Source: Trifolium pratense
Taxonomy: Eukaryota > Streptophyta > Magnoliopsida > Fabales > Fabaceae
NCBI RefSeq assembly: GCF_020283565.1
Contig: NC_060060.1
Span: 66,077,257-66,141,256, forward strand
Length of the DNA stretch: 64,000 nt
Reading direction: 5' to 3'
In this document: piece after piece, positions 33,561 to 45,413 of the stretch
Layout of the letters: each line of letters opens with the position of its first letter
Position numbering within the stretch: the stretch's first letter is position 1
Program-made: the position numbers and the translations under genes
The notes under the pieces: model-generated
Databases searched by the model: none
Seen by the model: the letters and a program-made list of their open reading frames with translations, nothing else
Told to the model about the DNA's origin: nothing

Positions 33561-34855
33561 AACCAGAAATAGTGACATTTTTCCTCCCACGTCGAGCACC
33601 ATTGTTACGTTACCTTCACCCAGACACTGATTCAAGTTAACAATAATTCATTAACAAAATATCAAAAGGGACTTGTAATAAGGGAGATGGAGTATAAAAC
33701 TTAAAAGATTTTAAATGCATTTGACCTAAAATTTACCCAATATTCTCCGGTTTTGGCTTTTATTTCATTCTAGCTCTATGGGGAGTGGAAGTGGGAGCCA
33801 CTTTATCGTCTTAAAGCCACACATAAATATAGTACAGTACAATATTTTGCCAAATCTTTTGGATAATCCAAATTAGTACAAGAGTAAACAAAACCAAGTT
33901 GAGATTGAGTTGAACATAAAGCAAGTGCAGCAAATGACTTTTCTTTCTTTTGTACTAATGTTGCGTCTCGCCGCATTTGTCATGAACCTACAGAATCTTT
34001 CCACATTTTTCAATGAGGTTACCACATACGAGTACGGTACACCTATGTTTCCACTAATTTTTGTAATCAAATATGAAAAAATAAGTTGATTTGAAGTAAC
34101 ATTATTTAAGAGAAATAAATATTTTTATGAAAGAAATGATAGTTTATATTTTCCATTATCTAAAAAAAGTTCATTAAAGTCAATAAAAATGGTTAATCAA
34201 TAATTTTTGTTTGACAGAATAGTGCTTATAGCAATTTATTGGTAATAATGTCATGAATACAAGTGAAAATATTAATGTAAATATGGAGATGAGTCAAAAA
34301 AATTGGCAAACTCTGCAAAGAGTATGAGTTTTTTTTTTTTTTTTTGACTTAAGTATGAATTATTTTATTGTCATGTAATAAACTCAAGTTGTGAGTTTTG
34401 AAAAAACAGCTCTACAAATAGCACCTATGTGGAGCTCATCGAATAATGTGATGGTGGCGATCGTGTTGATGATGATGTGATGGCGGTGGTGATTTTGATT
34501 TGAAAATGGTGCATCGATGTTATATTCAAATCAACCTTAACTAATTTCTTCTATTTGTTAACAAAAATAGAAATTGAAACATGTTGCTGGCTCATACTAA
34601 AATTTTGCATCAACAATTTCAACCAATGTTACAATAACTGCTAATCTTATAAAAATGATAGTCTTTATATAAAAAAGTTATAGGGAATGATCTTTAGTTT
34701 AATATGGACCAGATACATCCAACATTCTATGAATTCAAAAGTAAACTTTTTATTATAATAAGGACTTAAGGGAATAAACTTTTTTTTTATATATAAACTT
34801 TGAGACTATATTTTTACATCTTTTTTACAATCATAAACTTAAAACATTTCATTAA
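33561..34855. other. Intergenic stretch, no gene seen
   Basis: AT-rich with homopolymer runs. The 65-codon minus-strand frame at 33873-34070 has no motif I recognise. Nothing else is supported. Confidence 0.5.
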
Positions 34856-35260
34856 TCAAAATAGTTTCAATACAAGTAGGTAGCATCTCGAAAAAATAGC
34901 TCTAGCAAGCTTATGTGCAATCACGTTCACTTGTCTCATAACAAACTTCAACTCAAAACTAGAATCGAAAGACAAAATACTTTGAATATTACATATAATA
35001 TAACTGTATTCGAAAGCACCCCTATGTAGCTTGTGTTGCATTGCATCAACTACTCTTTTAGAATCGATTTAAGAAATGACTTGAATATTGAAGCCTCGTC
35101 TAGCCATTTCCTTAGCCACTTCCATCAATGTCATAGCTTCACCTTCAATAATAGATAAAACATTTTCCTTGAACCCGTGATATTTCCGTCGTAATGAATT
35201 GCCCCGTATGATCACCCCTATATTTTTACCTTTAAATCAAACTCTTGTCTAGACTTTCGA
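34856..35260 (-). pseudogene. Second LINE-type RNase H remnant
   Basis: Read on the minus strand, GEAMTLMEVAKEMARRGFN (about 35140-35085), then after a stop IDSKRVVDAMQHKL and FVMRQVNVIAHKLARA near 34925. These are the Glu-, Asp- and late HKLAR-containing segments of the plant LINE RNase H domain. It is degenerate, without visible ends. Whether it and 33100-33560 came from one insertion is unclear. Confidence 0.65.
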
Positions 35261-35269
35261 ATTGAGTAA

Positions 35270-35807
35270 TTCCAATCAAGAAATGTTGACATTATTAAAA
35301 AACAAAATAAAATAAATAAAAAAACATAACATAATTTCCCCTTCTATCCACACACTCTCTTTGGCTCACCTTCTCCTTCTTCGTTGGAGATGGAATGACT
35401 TTATCTCTCTCACTCTCTCTCCTACACGATCACACATAATCACCAACAAAACTATGACATCATGTTCAGCCACAGCACACAGACTTCTTTTTTGTACCAG
35501 TCCTTTTTTCTTTGGGTACAATGTACCAGTCCTTTTTTTATTCGCTTTCTTCTACTTTTTCCCGTTGAAGATAGTATGGCTAATTAAAAAAATTAATTAA
35601 TTGCATTTTCTCATCTGCCAATTATCTATCCATTTTTTTAAAAAAAAAAAATTATTTATCCGATTTAGTTTGTACCTTTCAAAAAAGATAAAATATCTTA
35701 AGTTGAAAAATGATTAAGTTATAAATTTTCAACAATATATTTTTGTATCTGTAAAAAAAAAAAATTTGTAAGTTGCTTTGACAAAATCTCCACTACTTTT
35801 TACAAAA
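35270..35807. other. Insertion-site flank, no gene seen
   Basis: CT-rich then AT-rich sequence. The 79-codon frame at 35361-35600 ends in a hydrophobic run but resembles no family I know. It is probably chance. Confidence 0.45.
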
Positions 35808-35812
35808 AATTA

Positions 35813-36245
35813 TGTTCTGGGCCGAGCCTAGAAGCTCGGTACAGATTCTAACGAGCTTGTGTAGTCGAGTTGACCCTTACCCACCGGCCACACCATAAAT
35901 GCTCGGGATACCAACGGCTACTTCTCTATGGCTTCTGTAACGTCTAAGACACCGGAATGATGAGCATTAACTGCACATCATGGCTCCTTAGCCGTTTTCC
36001 GGCAGTCACTTGATGGCCATTAATGCCATCAAGGGCCTTAGCCCAGCGCTGGGGGCTATATATATGCATCTCCACTTCATTTGCAAGGTACGCATTTTTA
36101 TAGCTAAGAAAACCTTACACACATACTGACTTGAGCGTCGGAGTGCCTGCAGGTACACAACCCCCCTCCGCTCCAACAGGGGTCTCAAACGCTCTCAACC
36201 ACCGCAAACGCCGGCGAAGTCGCATCATTCTGGTCAACACGATCA
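35813..36245 (+). repeat. 5' LTR of the Tat element
   Basis: 433 bp, TGTTCTGGGCC...CACGATCA. Contains a TATA box and, downstream, the probable R/U5 region. It appears identical to 46696-47128. The 60-codon minus-strand frame at 36006-36188 occurs in both LTRs and is not a gene. Confidence 0.96.
36057..36065 (+). promoter_or_regulatory. LTR TATA box
   Basis: TATATATAT follows GCTGGGGGC, about 180 bp before the LTR end. It is conserved in the diverged LTR at 23340-23635 (GGAGGCTATATATACG), which supports a role in genomic RNA transcription starting some 30 bp downstream. Confidence 0.7.
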
Positions 36246-36264
36246 GTGGCGCCGTCTGTGGGGA
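36246..36264 (+). other. Primer-binding site
   Basis: GTGGCGCCGTCTGTGGGGA directly abuts the LTR end. The TGGCGCC start is standard for plant Tat/Athila-type gypsy elements. The tRNA species was not verified. Confidence 0.8.
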
Positions 36265-36329
36265 CGATAGTTTCCCTGTTTATTCAAACCAAAAACTAAA
36301 AACTTCCTCAAAACACCCTTTCACGACCA

Positions 36330-39300
36330 ATGGCTGGCGTTAACAACCATCAAATCCCGGAGCAAGTGGCGGAGAACCATGGATCACCAATGGACTACGC
36401 AGCGTACCACCCAGGGGACGGCCAATTCGCCTCCGTGACGGAAGATGGCCAGGGAGAGCAAAACGCGCATTACGAGCCCTACAACCCAGAAGAACCGCAG
36501 ATCCCTGTGGCTACCCCGCCACAGGCGACTCCGGCAGCGGCTATCCCTCCGGGCGTTCCCATGCAAGAAATGATGGCTGCGCTGGTCAATGCAATCAACC
36601 GCCAGTCGGACTTACTGCTGCAACAGAACCAGCGATTCGAGCAGCAGAATCAAAGGCTCGAGCAACAAAGCCGTCGCATCGACGCAATTGCCGAGTCGAG
36701 GATCACGGCGCAAGCTCGCCCAGCTCGCCGTTCACCCACACCAGTGAGGAGCAGAACCTACTCCAGGTCTCGCTCACCACCTCGCCACAGAAGCGAAAGG
36801 AGAAACGAGGCTATATCTCGAAACTCCACCCCGCCGAGGAGACACTCCCCTAGAAGGGACAATCCTCCTCGTCGCCAGAGGAACCGATCCCCGGAAGAGA
36901 GAGACAATCACCAAGGCCCCCTCTCCCGAAGGATCCGAGAACTCCCCCTACCGGTCGGACTCGAAAAACCACCGGCAATGGATACCTACGATGGCTCGAC
37001 AGACCCGGACGAGCACATCGAAAATCTTGAAGCTCTCCTCGAGTACAGAAACGTACGAGGCTCTATCAAGTGTAAGCTCTTTCCCACAACTCTGAGGAAA
37101 GGCGCTATGGCTTGGTACAAGAGCTTGGCGCCAGGATCCGTAGATTCTTGGTCGGACCTGTGCGCCCGCTTCCGGGCTCACTTCACTTCCTCGAGGCGTC
37201 ACCCAAAAACTGAAGCAACCCTCGAGGCCATCATCCAAGGCGAGAACGAGCCTCTAAGGGCCTACCTCGAACGGTTCAACAAGGCAGCCGTCGAAGTGAA
37301 GGTCGATGAGAGCATGAAGCTGTATCTCCTCGACAGGGGATTACATCCAGACAGCGACTTTGCTAAAGCCGTCGGGATCGAAGAGCCGAAAACGCTGGAT
37401 GCATTCTTCGAAAAAGCGAAGAAGTACATTACCTACGAGGAGAAACAAAGGGCCAAAGATATAAGAAGGCCGAAAAGTCAAGAAAAAACCAGGAACCATG
37501 AAAAGGACGAAGCTGGGACCTCGCGAAGAGGTAACGAAAAGCAAAGGGAGGAAAGGATAAAAGATTCCAAACCTCCTCGAGGAAAATTCACAACATACAC
37601 TCCACTAAATGCGTCAAGAGATCGCATTTTCGCCGAAGTCTCCGCTGCGGACTTCAAAAAGGCTGGGATCCACTTCCCGAGACAGCAGCCCATGAAGGCA
37701 AATACTGATAGGACGAAATTTTGTCGCTATCATAAAAGCCATGGACACGTCACTGAGGACTGTGTCCACTTAAAAGATGCCATCGAGATTCTGATACAAA
37801 AGGGTTATGCCCGAAGATATGTTCAGAACGACGAACAAGCACAACAACAACAACAACAACAAAGGCGGGAGCCTCAAGAGGTCGCAATGGCCATTGATGT
37901 TCCCGAGCAGGAAAACAGAGGCATCGTCCCTCAGGCGCTTGCCATCTCAGCACCTGAAATTCCACTCCCATCCCCGGGGTCAGACGAGGGAGCGCTCCTA
38001 AGGCATTTCAACGCCCACCTGAATGGCTCATGGGAAAATTTCCCAAAAGCACTGGTGATAACAGGAGGAGGGCTAAACAAAATCACCCTCGGATCGGTAA
38101 AAAGGAAGTTCGAGGAGCTGGAAAACGTTTGCTCGGTGACTCCCATCACCGTCACCAAACCTGAGGGAGACTCCGACCCACTGACCTTCTACAAATCAGA
38201 AGTTCCCGGGGGCTCACCAAACTATCAGATACCACTGTTGGTGAGGGCTCGCATGGCAAACTTCGACGTCCACCGCATCCTCGTAGATCAGGGGAGCTCG
38301 TGCGACGTAATGTACTCGGGGCTATTCAAAACTCTACAGCTATCGGAGAAGAACTTGGTCCCATATGTAGGACCCGACCTTCAGGGGTTCAATGGGTCGA
38401 CTACCAAACCTTGGGGATACGTGGACCTCATCGTCACTTTCGGCGAGGAAAAGGCTATGAAATCCGTGAGGACGCAATTCATGGTCGTCGACTGTCCCTC
38501 GCTGTACAACTGCATCATCGGCAGAACTACTTTAGCGGAGCTATTTGCTGTGTCGTCCACTGTTCACTTGAAGCTGAAATACTACACACCGGACGGCCAG
38601 GTCGCCACCATCAACGGCGACATAGCTGCTGCGAGGAGATGCTTCGAGGCCGCGGCAAAGAATCTGAGCACCGTGGCAACCCCCAAGAAAACTGAAAAGA
38701 AAAATCCGGGGGTAAACACTATTGGAGGTTCCGTCGACATCGATGCTCGACTCACAAAAAAGGAGCATCAAGAAGAAAAACAGAAGGACCTCGCCGACGC
38801 TGAAAAGAAAATCTACCGCCCCATCCCGGACGGAGATTTCGAGCTGGTGCCCTTGGGCGAAGACCCCCTCAAAGGGATCAAGATTGGAACTGGACTCCCC
38901 GACTTGGTCAAAAAGCAGCTGATCGCCTGCCTTAAGGACAATGCTGAACTGTTCGCCTGGAGCGCTGCAGAGATGCCTGGTATTGACCCTGAGGTCGCTT
39001 GTCACCAGCTGACTTTAGATCCTAGGGCTAGTGCCGTTGTTCAGCGGCGTAGGAAGCAGTCTCCCGAAAAAGCGGAGGCTGCCGAAAAAGCTGTAAAAGA
39101 CCTCCTCGAGGCAAATTTCATTTCGGAAGCTAGGTATACCACCTGGCTATCCAATGTTGTACTTGTTAAGAAATCGAATGGAAAATGGCGCATGTGTGTT
39201 GACTATACCGATCTTAATAGGGCTTGCCCTAAAGACGCTTACCCTTTACCTAACATAGACAAATTAGTAGATAATTCATCAGGATTTAAATTACTATCGT

Positions 39301-42029
39301 TTATGGACGCGTACTCGGGTTATAATCAAATAAAAATGGCTGAAATCGATAAAAAGAAAACAGCGTTTATGACCGAATCCGGTAATTATTATTACAACGT
39401 AATGCCTTTCGGGCTTAAAAACGCAGGCGCCACATACCAAAGGATGATGAACAAAGTCTTCAATAATGAAATCGGTGACATGCTCGAAGTCTACATGGAT
39501 GATATGATCGTCAAATCCGAAGAGGAAGACGATCATACAGCCCATCTAAAAAGAGTGTTCGACCAAGCGAGAAAGTATAACATGAGATTCAATCCTGAAA
39601 AATGCACGTTCGGCGTAAAAGCTGGGAAATTCCTCGGGTTTTACTTAACCGAAAGAGGAATCGAAGCTAACCCCGATAAATGCAGAGCATTCTTTGAATT
39701 CCCTACGCCGGACTCAAAGAAATCTATCCAATCATTAAACGGGATGCTCACAGCCTTATCTCGTTTTGTCGCAAAATCCGCTCAACACGCGCTACCTTTA
39801 TTCAAATTACTTCGAAAAGAATCCGCATTCGAATGGACAAAGGAATGCGAGGATGCGCTACAACATTTAAAACGAGCACTATCCGAACCTCCAGTCCTAA
39901 CACGACCCAACGAAGGGGAGACATTATATCTTTATCTCGCCGTAGCATCGGAGGCCATCAGCGCCGTTCTCATAAGAGAAACCGAGCAAGGACAAAAACC
40001 TGTCTATTTCGTGAGCAAGGCTCTGCAAGGACCAGAACTCCGGTATTTACAGATTGAAAAAACGGCCTTAGCAGTAGTCATGGCCGCGAGGAAGCTAAGA
40101 CACTATTTCTTAGCTCACTCCATCGTGGTTCGAACTGATCAACCGATCAAACAACTCCTTGCGAGGCCGGATATGACAGGACGAATGCTAAAATGGTCGC
40201 TCGAGTTGTCCGAATTCGAAATCTTTTTCGAAAGCAGAAAGGCTTTAAAAGCCCAAGTGCTAGCAGACTTCATAGCCGAGATGACCACACCATCTACCCC
40301 GAACAAAAACAAATGGACCATCTTCGTAGATGGATCCTCGAATCCACAAGGGAGTGGTGCGGGTATCATACTCGAAAGCGGTGAAGGAGCGCTCATAGAA
40401 GTTTCACTCGAGCTCGCCTTTCCAACCACAAACAACCAAGCCGAATACGAAGCTTTCTTGGCGGGATTAAGGTTGGCTCAGGATATGGAAGCCGAGGAAA
40501 TTAAAATATTCACGGACTCACAGCTCGTCGCATCACAAATAACCGGGGAATACCAAACAAAAGACGAGCGACTCACGGAATATTTAAACTTGATCAAAGA
40601 AAAATTAACCAAATTCAGACAAACCGAAATCAAGCACGTTCCTCGCGAACACAATGCAAGAGCAGATATTTTATCAAAGCTCGCAAGCACTAAGAAAAAG
40701 AAAGGTGGAAATCAATCGCTTATTCAGGAAACGCTATCCAAACCAAGCATAGTAAAACCCACCGAGGTATTCCTGATATGCGAGATCGACGCCAACAGCT
40801 GGATGACACCCGTGTTCGAATTTCTGAACACTGGAAACCTCCCACTTGATAAGAAGGAGGCGGCTAAGGTAAAAAGGAGAGCCTGCGCATATGTGATCCT
40901 AAATGGAAAAATGTACCGCCGAGGATTTTCCATCCCTCTGCTAAGGTGTGTCGAGGAAAGCGAGGTAGCCTCGATCCTCGGCGAGATCCACGAAGGAATA
41001 AACGGTCAACACATCGGTGGACGCTCCTTGGCCAGAAAGGCCTTGCGAGCAGGATTCTATTGGCCTACCATGCAAGCAGACGCAAAAGAGCATGTCAAAA
41101 AATGTGACAAATGCCAACGTCACGGGGATATGCACTTGGCCCCTCCAAACGAGCTAAGAACGCTATCGTCCCCGTGGCCGTTTTCTTGGTGGGGGATGGA
41201 CCTCTTAGGACCGTTTCCAACGGCAGCAGGACAAAATAAATACTTAATAGTAGCTGTCGATTACTTCACGAAATGGATCGAAGCCGAACCTCTCGCCCAC
41301 ATCACGACATTCAACGTGTTGCGATTCTTCAAACGCAATATACTTGCGAGGTTTGGGATCCCTCAAGTTGTCATTACAGATAACGGGACTCAATTCACGG
41401 ACAAGAAAGTGCGAGAATTCATGGCAAAAATAGGTACAACCCAACACTTCACCTCTGTCGAACACCCTCAAACGAACGGCCAAGCCGAAGCTGCAAATAG
41501 GGTTATACTACGAGGACTCAAAAGAAGGTTGGATGAAGCAAAAGGAAAATGGACAGAAGAACTACACAGCGTACTCTGGTCCTACCGAACCACTCCACAT
41601 TCTACAACGGGAGAAACGCCTTTCCGACTGACGTACGGAACAGAGGCCGTAATTCCAGTAGAAACCGGAGCATCATCTTTCCGAACGGAAGTACCCCTCG
41701 AAGGGGAAGACAACCACGAAATGCTCAGAGAAGAGCTCGACCTCTTGGAAGAGCTCCGAGACGGCGCAGCCCTCCGAGAAGCTACTTTGAAACAAAAAAT
41801 AGCAAAACGGCATGACAAAAGGGTCATCAAGCGAGAATTTGACGTTGGGACACTAGTACTCCGACGCAACCAAAAAGATTCTCGTGAAGGTAAACTCGCG
41901 GCAAATTGGGAGGGACCTTATCGTGTTCGAGCCAAAACCGAAAACGGTGCCTATTATTTGGAAGATCTTTACGGAAAAGAAATTCCTCGACCTTGGAATG
42001 CCGAAAAGCTCAAACAATACTACAGTTGA
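36330..42029 (+). CDS. Gag-Pol polyprotein of the Tat-lineage element
   Basis: A single uninterrupted frame of 1,899 residues. Order by eye: a disordered Arg/Ser-rich N terminus with a QQNQR coiled segment (about 90-200); the retrotransposon gag domain (about 205-320); a CRYHKSHGHVTEDC zinc-knuckle-like motif (about 464-477); aspartic protease with LVDQGSS (Asp near 653); reverse transcriptase with FMDAYSGYNQ and catalytic YMDD (1055-1058); a first RNase H (about 1195-1290) whose usual first Asp seems lost (LYLAVASEA); a second RNase H (about 1329-1455) with FVDGSS, AEYEAF, FTDSQL and an HNARAD end; and integrase with an H..H..CDKC zinc finger (about 1550-1600) and core residues in MDLLGPF, ITDNGTQF and EHPQTNGQAEA (about 1622-1711). 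No chromodomain is seen. The ATG lies 84 bp after the LTR. No stop or frameshift separates gag and pol, so both come from one product cleaved by the protease. Confidence 0.97.
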   Translation: MAGVNNHQIPEQVAENHGSPMDYAAYHPGDGQFASVTEDGQGEQNAHYEPYNPEEPQIPVATPPQATPAAAIPPGVPMQEMMAALVNAINRQSDLLLQQNQRFEQQNQRLEQQSRRIDAIAESRITAQARPARRSPTPVRSRTYSRSRSPPRHRSERRNEAISRNSTPPRRHSPRRDNPPRRQRNRSPEERDNHQGPLSRRIRELPLPVGLEKPPAMDTYDGSTDPDEHIENLEALLEYRNVRGSIKCKLFPTTLRKGAMAWYKSLAPGSVDSWSDLCARFRAHFTSSRRHPKTEATLEAIIQGENEPLRAYLERFNKAAVEVKVDESMKLYLLDRGLHPDSDFAKAVGIEEPKTLDAFFEKAKKYITYEEKQRAKDIRRPKSQEKTRNHEKDEAGTSRRGNEKQREERIKDSKPPRGKFTTYTPLNASRDRIFAEVSAADFKKAGIHFPRQQPMKANTDRTKFCRYHKSHGHVTEDCVHLKDAIEILIQKGYARRYVQNDEQAQQQQQQQRREPQEVAMAIDVPEQENRGIVPQALAISAPEIPLPSPGSDEGALLRHFNAHLNGSWENFPKALVITGGGLNKITLGSVKRKFEELENVCSVTPITVTKPEGDSDPLTFYKSEVPGGSPNYQIPLLVRARMANFDVHRILVDQGSSCDVMYSGLFKTLQLSEKNLVPYVGPDLQGFNGSTTKPWGYVDLIVTFGEEKAMKSVRTQFMVVDCPSLYNCIIGRTTLAELFAVSSTVHLKLKYYTPDGQVATINGDIAAARRCFEAAAKNLSTVATPKKTEKKNPGVNTIGGSVDIDARLTKKEHQEEKQKDLADAEKKIYRPIPDGDFELVPLGEDPLKGIKIGTGLPDLVKKQLIACLKDNAELFAWSAAEMPGIDPEVACHQLTLDPRASAVVQRRRKQSPEKAEAAEKAVKDLLEANFISEARYTTWLSNVVLVKKSNGKWRMCVDYTDLNRACPKDAYPLPNIDKLVDNSSGFKLLSFMDAYSGYNQIKMAEIDKKKTAFMTESGNYYYNVMPFGLKNAGATYQRMMNKVFNNEIGDMLEVYMDDMIVKSEEEDDHTAHLKRVFDQARKYNMRFNPEKCTFGVKAGKFLGFYLTERGIEANPDKCRAFFEFPTPDSKKSIQSLNGMLTALSRFVAKSAQHALPLFKLLRKESAFEWTKECEDALQHLKRALSEPPVLTRPNEGETLYLYLAVASEAISAVLIRETEQGQKPVYFVSKALQGPELRYLQIEKTALAVVMAARKLRHYFLAHSIVVRTDQPIKQLLARPDMTGRMLKWSLELSEFEIFFESRKALKAQVLADFIAEMTTPSTPNKNKWTIFVDGSSNPQGSGAGIILESGEGALIEVSLELAFPTTNNQAEYEAFLAGLRLAQDMEAEEIKIFTDSQLVASQITGEYQTKDERLTEYLNLIKEKLTKFRQTEIKHVPREHNARADILSKLASTKKKKGGNQSLIQETLSKPSIVKPTEVFLICEIDANSWMTPVFEFLNTGNLPLDKKEAAKVKRRACAYVILNGKMYRRGFSIPLLRCVEESEVASILGEIHEGINGQHIGGRSLARKALRAGFYWPTMQADAKEHVKKCDKCQRHGDMHLAPPNELRTLSSPWPFSWWGMDLLGPFPTAAGQNKYLIVAVDYFTKWIEAEPLAHITTFNVLRFFKRNILARFGIPQVVITDNGTQFTDKKVREFMAKIGTTQHFTSVEHPQTNGQAEAANRVILRGLKRRLDEAKGKWTEELHSVLWSYRTTPHSTTGETPFRLTYGTEAVIPVETGASSFRTEVPLEGEDNHEMLREELDLLEELRDGAALREATLKQKIAKRHDKRVIKREFDVGTLVLRRNQKDSREGKLAANWEGPYRVRAKTENGAYYLEDLYGKEIPRPWNAEKLKQYYS

Positions 42030-42770
42030 GAGAAGTTCAAAACCATCCCTCAACGAAGGCTGTGTCTTCGCCCATGAGAAACACGCCTATACAACGGAGG
42101 AGTGCTTAGGTACGGGCATGAATCTTAAAATATAAAACAAAGTCGAGACGTTTTTGAGCTCGATGATGTTGGCGACGAAAGCTCTAGACCACGGAGCACC
42201 ATCGTCATAGTACACGCCCGGTAGAACCCCAGCTCGCGATGGGATGTTCACACCCCGAGGAGGAAAGCTTAACAACAGCCCCTCTCCTCGTTGTTAGTTT
42301 GGATTAACATCTCCAAACACTTAGAATGGTTCCCCGCACCTTCTAAGCCCGGCATCTAATGGTACCAGCTACCACAACGATGACCACCATCCAAACACAC
42401 ACTAGCGCGAAGAAACGAATAGTTCGGCGTATAGAATGTTTGGAAAATTACCAAGTTAAAAACCTCAAGATTGGTCGAGCGCAAACAAACAAAAGCATCA
42501 AGCATACAGGTCGTCATAACGAAAATATAATCAAAAGCGCGAACCTAAAAGCATTGAGCATACAAACGATCGATTCAACATTCGGAGGAAATTAAAAACA
42601 TCGCCATACAAAGCCTAAATCTAGATGAGACAAAGGTAAAAGAGCAGGTGGATAAATAAAAGTACTGAAATATAAAGACCACGAGGGGCCATAGCTGTCA
42701 AATACATCAAAAGGGCGAACGAAGCGCCCAAAAGAAAGCAAATTAATTACGAGAAAAAAGAAAAATAAGA
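42030..42770. other. Post-pol spacer of the Tat element
   Basis: Lies between the pol stop codon and the end of the antisense gene. It would hold that gene's 3' UTR on the minus strand and, on the plus strand, part of the genomic RNA. No supported coding frame. Confidence 0.6.
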
Positions 42771-44849
42771 TTACATCTCATCCTCGGGAGGGGTGACGAT
42801 AGCTCCGTCGAGCACCACCTTATCCTCATCTATACCCTCAACAATCAAATCCTTATCAGCATTCACAATCTTCAACTGCTCCACGGCATTGGCAAACTGG
42901 GAGCTCGCAGCATCAATCATACTGTCGTTCAGATCCATAATCGTCTGAACAAGACGGGCTCGCGAAAAATCAGCATAAACACCAGCCGGATCTACGACCT
43001 TCTCCTCCTCATCAACGGCTTCGGGAACCACCTGCTTAGCGCGCTCATCCACCTTCAGCTTCAACTCCTGAATCTGACCCTCCAGCTCTTCTATCTTCGC
43101 CAAAGACGCATCCCTTTCTCTGGTAACCTCTTCCAGCTTTGCCTGTACAGTCTTTAGGGACTCCTGCACTTCCAGCTGAAGAGCATACTGCTTTTTATAC
43201 TCCGAGAAAGCGGCTTGGCTCGAGCTCAGTTGACAGGAAACCTCCTTCAGCTTTGTGAGAGCGGCATCCCTCTCCTGAAGGTAATGGCATTCCCGACCAT
43301 TCAGGAAAGTCACCATCTCCAAAAGTTTGAACATCGCCACTGAATGCTTGGCGATCTCAGCTCTAATGGCAGTAGGTCCCAGGGAAGAAAGAATGCCGGA
43401 ATCAGGCTCTGATATGGAGATCTCCGTCTGGTCATCAAAGATCGGGTCATGAGCATAAACAGGAGGGAAGACAAAGTGGGCTGCAGGCTTGCCGGGCTCG
43501 AGCTTGTGGAGACCTGACGTCGAATTCATGAGATCATCGACATCATCCACCCTACGACGCTGGCGAGAAGAATTCGTGTCTTCGGTATCCCCTTCACGGA
43601 CACGTCTCTCCGCTGAGGTTCCGATGATTTCGAGGGAAGGACTGGGATTTTGCTGAATTGAAGAGTTGGCAGGCATTGAATGCGAACCACCAGCAGGCAT
43701 TGAATGCGAACCACCAGCAGCTTCCATAATCTTTTTCTTGGCAGTTTTAGCCTGACGAAGTCTTGCCTGAGCACTCGACATTTCAACTGCACAAACAAAG
43801 GAAAAAGAAGATCAGTAAAGTAAACCAGATGGAAAACTAAAAGCGAAGCAAAATAACAAAGCACAAAGTACGAGCATACGGAAAAAAGCGGCCACATCCT
43901 CATCGGTTTTGCAGGCCAGTAGCCTCTTGGTATCAATTAGCTTCGGAACCTTTTGCGGACGACCCGCCTCATCTCGGATCAGGTTACCGTTACTATCCTC
44001 TAAGGAAACCTGGGGAAAAGACCCGACATAATCTTCCAGTCTCTTATAATCTGCCGCTTCCTCAGGGCTCAGGTCGGATTTCGTAATGGTTAAATCCCGA
44101 GGAAGAAGATCATAATGACTCCTATTCCAATAAAAGGGAAAACTCCCATAGTCCGCCTCCACAGCTACACCGCTCGGGTCCCTGACCACCTCCCCGCGCA
44201 CATCTTTCTTGGGTCCTCGGTAACAAACGTGCTTCCATCCCTCCGAGGTGATGGGACGGACAGCGTAGTACCTCTCCTTAAAACCCCGGATCGAATCTTC
44301 GTATATACGGAAAAAACTTTTCCTCTGTCTAAAGGATACCCAGCCAAACTTACTGCCCTCCAAGACTTGACCACTTTTAGACGCCTTCCCTTTGGCCCTT
44401 TCGCCCTTGGGACACGAGCGTTGGAGGAAAAAGGCATGGAAGAACAGCTTCAGGGTAGGAACAATATTCAGGAACTTGCACGTCACCTGAAACGCTCGAA
44501 GAAAGGCCATGGAATTCGGGTGCAGCTGCGACGGCGTTACCCTCAAATATCGGAACACAGCGACCTCTAAGTCGGTAAAGGGCAGGCGATACCCCATGTG
44601 CTCGAAAATAATCTGGTACACCGGGATCGTTCCCCAACCCCAGTTAGAGCATATTCTCCGGCCGAGGGGAGGAACCCGAATCTCCCAATGAGAAACACTA
44701 GGATCCTCCACTTCGTAAAACATCTCCTTATGCCCACCAGTGCACCCGGAGAAGATAGAGGGCGTCTCTCGAACCTCATTCGCTACCCACGAGATGTCTA
44801 CGGACAAGCGCGGTAAGCCCTCTTCTGGTCTAGGTTGGTCGCCCTCCAT
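42771..44849 (-). CDS. Spliced antisense gene of the Tat element (transposase_28-like protein)
   Basis: On the strand opposite gag-pol, exon 44849-43880 (970 nt) joins exon 43786-42771 (1,016 nt) across a 93-bp intron with donor C|GTATGC and acceptor TTTGTGCAG. The sum is 662 codons exactly, 661 residues, without internal stop. The N-terminal half (SWVANEVRETPS..., GYRLPFTDLEVAVFRYL, LHPNSMAFLRAFQVTCKFL, RKSFFRIYEDSIRGFKERYY, WNRSHYDLLPRD) has the pattern of plant proteins annotated as putative gypsy-type transposon protein (Transposase_28-like), known as antisense ORFs in Tat elements. The C-terminal half is acidic and has a long coiled coil (about LKEVSCQLSS to KVDERAKQV). An acceptor (CTTTCAG, 44858-44857) just before the ATG pairs with a donor at 45236 for a 380-bp leader intron. 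Function is unknown. The start is the first ATG after that acceptor. Confidence 0.82.
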
Positions 44850-44856
44850 CGGATAC

Positions 44857-45236
44857 CTGAAAGCAGAGGAAGGAAATGTGAATTCGACATTCGCAATATC
44901 AAATCCACCCTTCCACCGCCAAATCAAGTGAAAGGGCGTGGATAATAGCGAGCGCGTGGTCGTCCATTCGCCACAAACGCGAAACAATAACAAAGGGGGA
45001 AATCCATTCGAAAACCCTAAAAACGAGCGCCGAAAAGCCCAGACAAGGGCGCACTTCCAGCCTAAAGCTTCTAAAAGCACTACGCTAACAACCTAAGGCC
45101 AAAACTAAAACATCCAAGTCTAAAGCAGTTTAATCGCTAAAGTTTTGCTTAAAAAGACCTTGGCAAGCCATCAAACATCTATCCTAATCAGGCAAACAGA
45201 CCATTCAAACCAGAGAAAGTAAAAGGAAACACTTAC
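44857..45236 (-). other. Predicted leader intron of the antisense gene
   Basis: Donor ATCAA|GTAAGT (GT at 45236-45235) and acceptor TCTGCTTTCAG (AG at 44858-44857), 380 bp, lie in the 5' UTR. The preceding exon (about 45390-45237) is CT-rich with TTCTCCTTCTCC tracts like plant leaders. RNA evidence is needed to confirm it. Confidence 0.6.
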
Positions 45237-45413
45237 TTGATCAATGGAAAGGATGAAAAAGCTTCGGAGTGAAGACAATCAAAGAAACACGCCAAAGAAA
45301 CAGCTTGAACTCACGAAGCTTGAAGTTTGGAAGGCGGAGAGGGTAGGAGAAGGAGAAGAAACTGAGCGAAGGATGCAAGGAAACTGTAAAGTTTCGAAAA
45401 AATCATCCTTCCT

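Noticed and set aside
36384..41869. Several minus-strand and alternate-frame ORFs inside gag-pol, for example 38541-39005 and 41549-41815
   Set aside because: They are shadows of the long gag-pol frame with no domain support.
44115..44570. 151-codon plus-strand ORF
   Set aside because: It lies exactly opposite the antisense gene's first coding exon and has no recognisable domain.
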